The notes under the pieces are model-generated. The model saw only the letters and a list, made by a program, of their open reading frames with translations, was not told the origin of the DNA and did no database searches. A stretch of 51,617 nucleotides of DNA from Acetobacteraceae bacterium (GTDB taxonomy: Bacteria > Pseudomonadota > Alphaproteobacteria > Acetobacterales > Acetobacteraceae): NCBI GenBank assembly GCA_027487675.1, contig JAIYDD010000288.1, forward strand, positions 1-51,617. The letters are read 5' to 3'. The first letter of the stretch is position 1, and the number at the start of each line of letters is the position of its first letter. This document shows, piece by piece, positions 24,313 through 31,426 of the stretch. The position numbers and the translations under genes were made by a program.

Positions 24313-25704
24313 ATGGCCATCGTGACGCCAGGTGTCGTGCCGGCCTCCGCGCTTCTCGCGCGGCCGCCGCATCCCTGGCTGGCGGCATGGGCGGGCTTCG
24401 CGGCGCGCAGCCGCTTCGCGGACCTGCCGGCCGAGGTTGTGGCGCGGTCGCGCCTGGTGCTGCTCGACTGCATCGGCGCCATCGCCGCCGGCGCGGCGGA
24501 GCCCGAGATGCAGGCGCTGGCCGCGCGTATGGTGGAGCGCGAGGGCCATGGCGCGGCGCCCGTCATCGGCCTTCCGCACGCGGCGCGGCCCGGCACCGCG
24601 GCCTTCCTGAACGGCACGTCCGGCACGATGCTGGAGTTGGACGAGGGCAACCAGTATTGCCGCGGCCATCCGGCGATCCATGTCGTGCCCGCGCTGCTGG
24701 CCGCACCCCGCGGCGACGGCGCGGCGCTGCTGCTGGCGCTGGTGCTGGGTTACGAACTGGGCGCGCGCGTCGGCATCGCGTCGAAGCTCGTCGTCACCAT
24801 GCATCCGCACGGCACCTGGGGCACCCTCGGGGCCGCGATGGGCGTCGCCAAGCTGCACGGCGCGACCGCCGAGGAGATGCGCGCGGTGATCAACATCGCC
24901 AGCACGCTCGGCCTCGCGACGTCGCGCCGGACGATGCTGGAAGGCGGCACCGTGCGCAACGCCTATGCGGGTGTGGCCAACATGCTCGGCCTGACGGCCT
25001 GGGACCTGGCGCGCGCCGGCTTCGAGGGCGAGCGCGACGGCGTCGCCACCATCTTCGGCAGCGTCGTCGCCACCGACTTCCAGCCTGCCGAGATGGTGGC
25101 CGATCTCGGCACGCGGTGGGAGGTCGCGCGCAACTACTTCAAGCGCCACGCCGCCTGCCGCTACACGCATGGCGCGCTGGATGCGCTGGCCGCGATCCTC
25201 GGGCGCACCGGGCCGCTCGGCCTGGACCAGGTGCGCGCGGTGGAGGTGGACACCTATGTCTGGGCCGCGCAGCTCGACAGCTCCGCCGCGCCCAACATGC
25301 TGGCCGCGAAGTTCAGCCTGCCCTTCGCCGTCGCGACCTTCCTGGCGCATGGCGCGGCGACCGTGCCGGCCTTCCGCGCGCCGGCGCGCGCCGATGCCGC
25401 GATCCAGTCGCTGGCCGCGCGCGTGGTGGTGAACGAGGATCCGTCGCTGACCGCGATGCTGCCCGGCCTGCGCCCGGCGCGCGTGCGCGTGACGCTCGCC
25501 GATGGCAGCACGCACATCGCCGAGGTCACGACCAACCGCGGCGACACCGAGGACCCCTACACCGAGGCCGAGATCCGCGCCAAGTTCCGCGAACTGGCCG
25601 GGCCCGTCTTCGGCGACGACCGCGCCCGCGCGATCGAGGAGGCGACGCTCCGCCTCGGCCCGCACGACGAAGCCGCGGGCTTCGTGGAGCTGCTGGCGCG
25701 ATGA
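24313..25704 (+). CDS. MmgE/PrpD-family protein
   Basis: The 463-residue cytoplasmic protein is of the 2-methylcitrate dehydratase / iminodisuccinate epimerase / aconitate decarboxylase superfamily. Recognisable parts are RSRLVLLDCIGAIAAG near the N-terminus, NGTSGTMLELDEG, HVVPALLAAP, and KRHAACRYTHGALDAL in the middle. The ATG follows gggaggaagg, the best ribosome site in the operon, and lies 13 bp after livF. Members lyse, isomerise or decarboxylate small polycarboxylates. Its presence beside hydantoinase genes suggests processing of a carboxylated ring-opening product, which is inference. Confidence 0.9.
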   Translation: MAIVTPGVVPASALLARPPHPWLAAWAGFAARSRFADLPAEVVARSRLVLLDCIGAIAAGAAEPEMQALAARMVEREGHGAAPVIGLPHAARPGTAAFLNGTSGTMLELDEGNQYCRGHPAIHVVPALLAAPRGDGAALLLALVLGYELGARVGIASKLVVTMHPHGTWGTLGAAMGVAKLHGATAEEMRAVINIASTLGLATSRRTMLEGGTVRNAYAGVANMLGLTAWDLARAGFEGERDGVATIFGSVVATDFQPAEMVADLGTRWEVARNYFKRHAACRYTHGALDALAAILGRTGPLGLDQVRAVEVDTYVWAAQLDSSAAPNMLAAKFSLPFAVATFLAHGAATVPAFRAPARADAAIQSLAARVVVNEDPSLTAMLPGLRPARVRVTLADGSTHIAEVTTNRGDTEDPYTEAEIRAKFRELAGPVFGDDRARAIEEATLRLGPHDEAAGFVELLAR

Positions 25705-27380
25705 GCGCGCTCGACGCCGTCACGCTCGCCGTGCTGAAGGGCCGGCTGGAGCAGGTCGCGGACGAGATGGACGCGACGCTCTACCGCAGCGCCTTCAACC
25801 CGATCATCGCGGAAGCGCGCGATGCCTGCCACGGCCTCTATCACGCAGAGACCGGCGCGACGCTGGTGCAGGGCACCAAGGGCCTGCCGATCTTCGTCGG
25901 CGCCATGTCCTTCGCCGTGCAGGCCGTGATCCGCCGCGTGCAGGCCGGCGCGGGCCTGGAGCCGGGCGACACCTTCCTGTTCAACGACCCGTATGAGGGC
26001 GGCACGCATCTCAACGATTTCCGCCTGGTGCGGCCGCTGTTCCGCGAAGGGCGGCTGTTCTGCTGGCTGGCGAGCGTGGGCCATTGGCTCGACATCGGCG
26101 GCAACGTGCCCGGGAACTACAATCCGCGCGCGACGGAAAGCCACCAGGAAGGCGTGCGCATCCCGCCCGTGAAGCTGATCCGCGCGGGCGTGATGCAGCA
26201 GGACATCCTGGACATCCTGGCCGCCAATTCCCGCGTGCCGCAATCCAACTGGGGCGATTTGAACGGGCAGCTGAACGCGCTCGATCTCGGCGAGCGGCGG
26301 CTGCACGCGCTGCTCGATGAGCATGGCGAGGCGAAGCTGCACGCCGCCTTCGACCTGCTGGCCGACCGCGCCGCGGCGCTGATGGAAGCAGAGATCCGCA
26401 CGCTGCCCGAAGGGGCGCATGTGTTCGAGGACTACCTCGACAATGACGGCGTCACCGACGAGCGGCTCACCATCGCGCTCGACATGACGGTGGCCGATGG
26501 TGTGCTGACGCTGGATTTCTCCCGCAGCAGCGGCGCCTGCCTCGGCCCGATCAACATCAGCGAGGCGACGACGGTCGCGGCCTGCTATGTCGCGCTGAAG
26601 CACGCCTTCCCCGACGTGCCCGCCAATGCCGGCGTGCTGCGGCCGACCCGCTTCGTGATCCCCGATGGCTCCCTGCTTGGCGCACGCGCACCGCGACCCG
26701 TCGCGGGCTACACGGAGACGATCCTGCGGCTGATCGGCGTCATCCTCGGCGCGCTCGGCCGCGCCGTGCCTGCGCGCGCCACGGCCGCGCCCTTCGGCAC
26801 GATCAACGCGCTGTCGCTGTCGGGCCAGCGCGGCGATGGCACGCGCTGGGTGATGTTCTCCTTCTTCGGCGGCGGGCTCGGCGGCAATCCGGAGAGCGAC
26901 GGGCTGCATCACGCGAACAACCCGATTTCCACCGCGACCATCCCGCCTGCGGAGATCCTGGAGGCCGCCTATCCCGTGATGTTTACGCAATGGGCTCTGC
27001 GCCCCGACAGCGGCGGGCCCGGCCTGCATCGCGGCGGCGTCGGCGCCGTGTATGAGATCGAGGCGCTGTCGCCAGGTGTCACGGAAGTCGCGCTGCTCGG
27101 CGAGCGCGGCCGCTACGCGCCCTTCGGCGTGAATGGCGGGGGCGACGCGGCGCTGAACCGCTTCGCTTGGCAGACCGATGCGGGGTGGGAGAGCCCGCCG
27201 ATGGCGAGCAAGGTGGTCGGCGTGAAGATCTCCGCCGGCCAGCGAGTGCGCCTGGAATCGCCGGGCGGCGGCGGCTGGGGCGATCCGATGCAGCGACCGC
27301 GCGAACTGATCGCGCGGGACATCCGGCTCGGGCATGTCTCGCCCGCGGCGGCTATGCGCGACTACGGCTACGCGCCATGA
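25701..27380 (+). CDS. Hydantoinase B / oxoprolinase-family subunit
   Basis: The 559-residue protein matches HyuB-type subunits: EMDATLYRSAFNPIIAEARDA near the N-terminus, FNDPYEGGTHLND (residues 94-106) and a glycine-rich end (ESPGGGGWGDP). With HyuA it forms ATP-dependent enzymes such as N-methylhydantoinase, 5-oxoprolinase, acetone carboxylase and acetophenone carboxylase. The ATG overlaps the MmgE/PrpD stop, and its own stop overlaps the HyuA ATG, so the subunits are translationally coupled. The order B then A is inverted relative to many clusters. The substrate is unknown. Confidence 0.9.
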   Translation: MSALDAVTLAVLKGRLEQVADEMDATLYRSAFNPIIAEARDACHGLYHAETGATLVQGTKGLPIFVGAMSFAVQAVIRRVQAGAGLEPGDTFLFNDPYEGGTHLNDFRLVRPLFREGRLFCWLASVGHWLDIGGNVPGNYNPRATESHQEGVRIPPVKLIRAGVMQQDILDILAANSRVPQSNWGDLNGQLNALDLGERRLHALLDEHGEAKLHAAFDLLADRAAALMEAEIRTLPEGAHVFEDYLDNDGVTDERLTIALDMTVADGVLTLDFSRSSGACLGPINISEATTVAACYVALKHAFPDVPANAGVLRPTRFVIPDGSLLGARAPRPVAGYTETILRLIGVILGALGRAVPARATAAPFGTINALSLSGQRGDGTRWVMFSFFGGGLGGNPESDGLHHANNPISTATIPPAEILEAAYPVMFTQWALRPDSGGPGLHRGGVGAVYEIEALSPGVTEVALLGERGRYAPFGVNGGGDAALNRFAWQTDAGWESPPMASKVVGVKISAGQRVRLESPGGGGWGDPMQRPRELIARDIRLGHVSPAAAMRDYGYAP

Positions 27381-29419
27381 TCGTCGGCGTCGACGTCGGT
27401 GGCACCTTCACCGACCTGTTCCTGTGCGACCCGGGGACGCAGCGCTTCCGCACCGCCAAGGTGCCGTCCAACCGCGGCGACGAGGCGGTGGGCTTCATGA
27501 ACGGGCTGCGCGCGCTCGGCGGTCCGGCAGGGTTCGAGGCCATCGTCCACGGCACCACGGTCGGCACGAACGCGCTGCTGGAACGCAAGGGCGCGAAGCT
27601 CGGCGTGATCACCACGCAGGGCTTCCGTGACGTGCTCGAGATGCGCCGCCGCGACCGCCGCCACACCTGGGGCCTCTGGGGCGACTTCACACCGATCGCG
27701 GATCGCGACCTGCGCGCCGAGGTCGCGGAGCGCACGCTGGCCGACGGCACGGTGCGCACGACGGTCGATGCCGCCGCCGTTCAGGCCGCGGCGCGGGACC
27801 TTCTCGCGCGCGGCGCGGAGGCCTGCGCGATCGTCTTCATCAACAGCTACGCCAACCCGGCGAATGAGCGCGCCGCCGCCGCGGCGGTCCGCGCCATGTG
27901 GCCGAACCCGCATGTCTCCGTGAGCAGCGAGATCCTGCCGGAGATCCGGGAGTTCGAGCGTGCCTCCACCACCGCGCTCAACGCCTATCTGCAGCCGGTT
28001 GTGGCCGGCTATCTCGGCAAGCTGGAGGCAGCGCTGGGTGACGCGGGGTTCGGCGGGCGCTTCCACATCGTCCAGTCGAATGGCGGCATCATGTCCACCG
28101 CCACGGCGCGTGGTGTGCCGGTGCGGACCGCGCTCTCCGGCCCCGCCGCCGGCGTGATCGCCGCCGCCGCCATCGCGCGCGCGGCAGGGTTCGACAACGC
28201 GATCACCTGCGACCTTGGCGGCACGAGCTTCGACGTCTCGCTGGTGACGGGCGGGCGGATGGCGCTCGCCGCACAGGCCACCATCGATTTCGGCATCGTC
28301 ATCCGCAGCCCGATGATCGAGATCACCACCATCGGCGCCGGCGGCGGGTCCATCGCGCATGTCGACCGTGGCGGGCTGCTGCAGGTCGGCCCGGAGAGCG
28401 CCGGCAGCCGCCCGGGCCCGGTCTGCTACGGCCAGGGCGGCACGCGGCCGACGCTGACGGATGCAAACCTCGTGCTCGGCCGCATCAATGCGGAACGGCC
28501 GATCGGTGGCGCCCTGTCGCGCCTGGACACGGAAGGTGCGAAGGCCGCGATCGCCGCGCATGTCGGCGCGCCGCTCGGCCTGGACGCGATGGCGGCGGCC
28601 GAGGCGATCGTGCGTGTCGCCAATGCCCGGATGGCGGGTGCTATCCGGCTCGTCTCGATCGAGCGCGGGCACGATCCGCAGCGCTTCGCGGCGCTGCCCT
28701 TCGGCGGCGGCGGCGCGCTGCATGTCGGCGCGTTGATCAAGGAGGTCGGGCTCGGCGCGGCGCTGGTGCCGCGCTTCCCCGGCGTGACCTCGGCACTCGG
28801 CTGCGTCATCGCCGATGTGCGGCACGACCAGGTGCGGACGCTGAACCTCTCGCTTGACACGCTGGATACCGCGGCCCTGGACGCGCGCATGGTGGCGGAG
28901 GCCACCGCGGCGCGCGCGGTGGTGGAAGCGGCGGGGCTTCCGGTCTCGCGCATCGAGATCCGCTTCGAACTCGACATGCACTACGCCGGGCAGACGCACA
29001 CGGTCGGCGTGCCCTTGCCGCTGCATGTGATGGGGGGCACGACCGGCGTCAGCCGCGCCATCATCCTGAGCGCCTTCGAGGCGGCCTACGCCCAGGCCTT
29101 TTCCCGCCTGCTTCCCGGTCTGCCGGTGCGCATCGTCACGCTGCGCACGGCGGCGATCGGCGTGCGGCCGGACTTCGATCTCGCCGCGCTGGCGCCGCCC
29201 GCGGGTGCGACGGTGGAAGGCGCGGCGCGCGGCGCGCGGCAGGTCTGGTTCGATGGCGCCTGGCACGCGGCCACGGTCTGGTCGCGGCTCGACCTGCCGG
29301 TCGGTGCGCGCATCCATGGTCCCGCGATCCTGGAACAGCCCGACGCGACGGTGGTGGTGGATCCCGGCCTGGTGGCGCGCGTGGACGGGCTCGGCAACCT
29401 GGTGATCGAGCGGGAGTGA
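27377..29419 (+). CDS. Hydantoinase A / oxoprolinase-family ATP-binding subunit
   Basis: The 680-residue protein has an actin/Hsp70-like ATPase fold: the first phosphate motif is DVGGTFTD (residues 6-13) and the second is CDLGGTSFDVSLV near 278-290. HGTTVGTNALLERKGAKLGVITTQGF is classic for the family (residues about 57-82). It supplies ATP-driven activation of a cyclic amide or ketone to the HyuB partner. The length is normal for HyuA. The ATG overlaps hyuB by 4 bp, and the next gene overlaps it by 4 bp. Confidence 0.92.
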   Translation: MIVGVDVGGTFTDLFLCDPGTQRFRTAKVPSNRGDEAVGFMNGLRALGGPAGFEAIVHGTTVGTNALLERKGAKLGVITTQGFRDVLEMRRRDRRHTWGLWGDFTPIADRDLRAEVAERTLADGTVRTTVDAAAVQAAARDLLARGAEACAIVFINSYANPANERAAAAAVRAMWPNPHVSVSSEILPEIREFERASTTALNAYLQPVVAGYLGKLEAALGDAGFGGRFHIVQSNGGIMSTATARGVPVRTALSGPAAGVIAAAAIARAAGFDNAITCDLGGTSFDVSLVTGGRMALAAQATIDFGIVIRSPMIEITTIGAGGGSIAHVDRGGLLQVGPESAGSRPGPVCYGQGGTRPTLTDANLVLGRINAERPIGGALSRLDTEGAKAAIAAHVGAPLGLDAMAAAEAIVRVANARMAGAIRLVSIERGHDPQRFAALPFGGGGALHVGALIKEVGLGAALVPRFPGVTSALGCVIADVRHDQVRTLNLSLDTLDTAALDARMVAEATAARAVVEAAGLPVSRIEIRFELDMHYAGQTHTVGVPLPLHVMGGTTGVSRAIILSAFEAAYAQAFSRLLPGLPVRIVTLRTAAIGVRPDFDLAALAPPAGATVEGAARGARQVWFDGAWHAATVWSRLDLPVGARIHGPAILEQPDATVVVDPGLVARVDGLGNLVIERE

Positions 29420-30012
29420 GCGGGATGCAGGATCTGGCGCTGCTGCTCTGCGACCTGCAGAACGACTTCATCCACCCGCGCGGCGCCTATGGGCGCGCCG
29501 GGCAGACGGCGCCCGCCATCGCGGCCCTGCCCGCGCGTCTCGCGCCGCTGGCGCAGGCGGTGCGTGCGCGCGGTGGCTGGATCGCCTCCACCCACTTCAC
29601 GCTGTTCACCGGCAGGGGCGGCGAGCCCTTCATCGATCCGCATCTCGCGACGCTGCGGCCCTTCCTGACGAAAGGCGATTTCGCGATCGGCGGCTGGGGC
29701 CACCAGGTGGTGGAGGAACTCGCGCCCTCCGATCTGCCGGTGGAGAAGGTGGGATACGATGCCTTCTACGCCACGCGGCTGGAATGGATCCTGCGCAAGG
29801 CCGGCATCCGGCGCCTGCTCGTCGCCGGCATCGTGACGAATGGCGGCGTCGCCTCCACCGTGCGCGGCGCACATGTGCGGGAGTTCCACGTCACCGTGCT
29901 GGAAGATGGCTGCGCCGCCTTCACGCAGGAGCTGCACGACACCGCCATCGCCGCGCTGCGTCCCGTGGCCGGGATCAGCAGCGTCGCGGCCGAGCTGGCA
30001 AAGCTCGCATGA
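29416..30012 (+). CDS. Isochorismatase-fold hydrolase lacking the catalytic cysteine
   Basis: The 198-residue protein is of the isochorismatase-like family, as in N-carbamoylsarcosine amidase and maleamate hydrolase. Asp-13 (LLLCDLQNDF) and Lys-111 (VEKVGYDAFY) of the triad are present. The expected TNxC motif is TNGGVASTVRGA, so the nucleophile position (residue 144, codon 29845-29847) is Gly. A Cys-less version is known in true isochorismatases such as PhzD, which use acid catalysis instead. The start is GTG 29416 overlapping hyuA, or ATG 29425. Either the chemistry is non-nucleophilic or a single T-to-G change has disabled the enzyme. Confidence 0.88.
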   Translation: MSGMQDLALLLCDLQNDFIHPRGAYGRAGQTAPAIAALPARLAPLAQAVRARGGWIASTHFTLFTGRGGEPFIDPHLATLRPFLTKGDFAIGGWGHQVVEELAPSDLPVEKVGYDAFYATRLEWILRKAGIRRLLVAGIVTNGGVASTVRGAHVREFHVTVLEDGCAAFTQELHDTAIAALRPVAGISSVAAELAKLA

Positions 30013-31415
30013 CCGCCGCGCATGTCGTCACCGAACGCGACCCCGTCTTCGAGGTGGAGGTCCCGGTCGCCATCATCGGTGCCGGCGCGGCCGGGCTGAT
30101 CGCGGCGCTGGCCTGCCGCGGTGCCGGCGTGGAGCCGCTGCTGATCGAGCGCGATCCGGTGCCGCGCGGCTCCACCAGCCTGTCCGCGGGTTTGATCCCG
30201 GCGGCCGGCACGCGCTTCCAGGCGGCGCATGGGATCGCGGACGATGCGGCGACCTTCGCCGAGGACATCCAGCGCAAGGCGCATGGGCAGGCCGATCCCG
30301 CGCTGGTCGCGCTGCTGGCGCGGGAGGCGGCGCCGGCCATCGACTGGCTGGCGGATGTGCATGGGCTGCCGTTCAGCGTGGTGCATGATTTCGACTATCC
30401 CGGCCATTCCCGCCGCCGCATGCACGGCCTGCCCAGCCGCAGCGGCGCGGAGCTGGTGGACCGGCTGCGCGCCGCGGCCGAATCCGCCGCGATCCCGCTG
30501 CTGACGGAAGCCCGCGTCACCACGCTTCTCCGCGACGCATCCGGCGCGCTGCGCGGGCTGGTGGCGGAGCGTCCGGATGGCAGCACGGAACGCATCGGCG
30601 CGCGTGCCATCGTGCTCGCCTGCTGCGGCTATGCCGGCAACAAGGCGCTGGTGCGGCGCTACATCCCGGCGCTGGCTGATGCGCTCCATTTCGGCCATCC
30701 GGGGAACGAGGGCGAGGCGGTGCTGTGGGCGGAACAGCTCGGCGCTGCGCTGCGCGACATGACGGGGCATCAGGGGCATGGCTCGGTCGCGCATCCGCAA
30801 GGGATCCTCGTCACCTGGGCGGTGATCATGGAAGGCGGCTTCCAGTTGAACGCCGAAGGCCGGAGGTTCTGGAACGAGAGCAGCGGCTATTCGGAAGCGG
30901 GCCAGGCGGTGCTGTCGCAGCCGGATGGCTTGGCCTTCGACATCTTCGATGCGCGCATCGCCGCCATCGCCCGCCAGTTCGAGGATTTCCGGATGGCGGA
31001 GGCGCAGGGCGCCGTGATGATCGCTGAGACGCCGGAGGCGCTGGCGCAGGCGGCGAGGCTGCCTGCCGATGCGGTCGTCGCACGCTTCGCGGAGGTGGCG
31101 GCCCTGAAGCGCGACGGCGCCATCGATGGCTTCGGCCGGGACTGGTCGCGCGCAGCCCCGCTCGCGCCGCCCTTCTGCGCCGTGCGTGTCACCGGCGCGC
31201 TGTTCCACAGCCAGGGCGGCCTCGCGGTGGATGATGCGGCGCGCGTCAGGCTTGCGGGCGGCGGGATCGTGCCGAATCTGTTCGCGGCGGGCGGCGCCGC
31301 CTGTGGCGTGAGCGGGCCGGAGGCATCCGGCTATCTCTCCGGCAACGGGCTGCTGAGCGCCGTCGCGCTCGGCCGCATCGCCGGGCGCGAAGCGGCGCGC
31401 ATCGCGGGCGCATAG
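30009..31415 (+). CDS. FAD-dependent oxidoreductase (fumarate reductase / ketosteroid dehydrogenase fold)
   Basis: The 468-residue flavoprotein has the dinucleotide motif GAGAAG at residues 24-29 and a matching C-terminal FAD segment (FAAGGAACGVSGPEASGYLSG). The family inserts or removes double bonds in steroids, dicarboxylates or cyclic ketones. The ATG overlaps the upstream hydrolase by 4 bp, and the Mo-hydroxylase gene follows after 11 bp. It probably oxidises or reduces a ring intermediate, inferred from position. Confidence 0.89.
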   Translation: MTAAHVVTERDPVFEVEVPVAIIGAGAAGLIAALACRGAGVEPLLIERDPVPRGSTSLSAGLIPAAGTRFQAAHGIADDAATFAEDIQRKAHGQADPALVALLAREAAPAIDWLADVHGLPFSVVHDFDYPGHSRRRMHGLPSRSGAELVDRLRAAAESAAIPLLTEARVTTLLRDASGALRGLVAERPDGSTERIGARAIVLACCGYAGNKALVRRYIPALADALHFGHPGNEGEAVLWAEQLGAALRDMTGHQGHGSVAHPQGILVTWAVIMEGGFQLNAEGRRFWNESSGYSEAGQAVLSQPDGLAFDIFDARIAAIARQFEDFRMAEAQGAVMIAETPEALAQAARLPADAVVARFAEVAALKRDGAIDGFGRDWSRAAPLAPPFCAVRVTGALFHSQGGLAVDDAARVRLAGGGIVPNLFAAGGAACGVSGPEASGYLSGNGLLSAVALGRIAGREAARIAGA

Positions 31416-31426
31416 GGGGACGCGGC

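Noticed and set aside
24387-25700. N-terminal extension of the hydantoinase B frame back through the MmgE/PrpD gene
   Set aside because: The extension is an arginine-rich shadow. The ATG at 25701 overlaps the upstream stop and gives the family-typical N-terminus.
27377-29419. Naming HyuA/HyuB as 5-oxoprolinase or acetophenone carboxylase
   Set aside because: The family motifs do not separate these substrates, and no gamma-subunit or glutathione-related gene is nearby.
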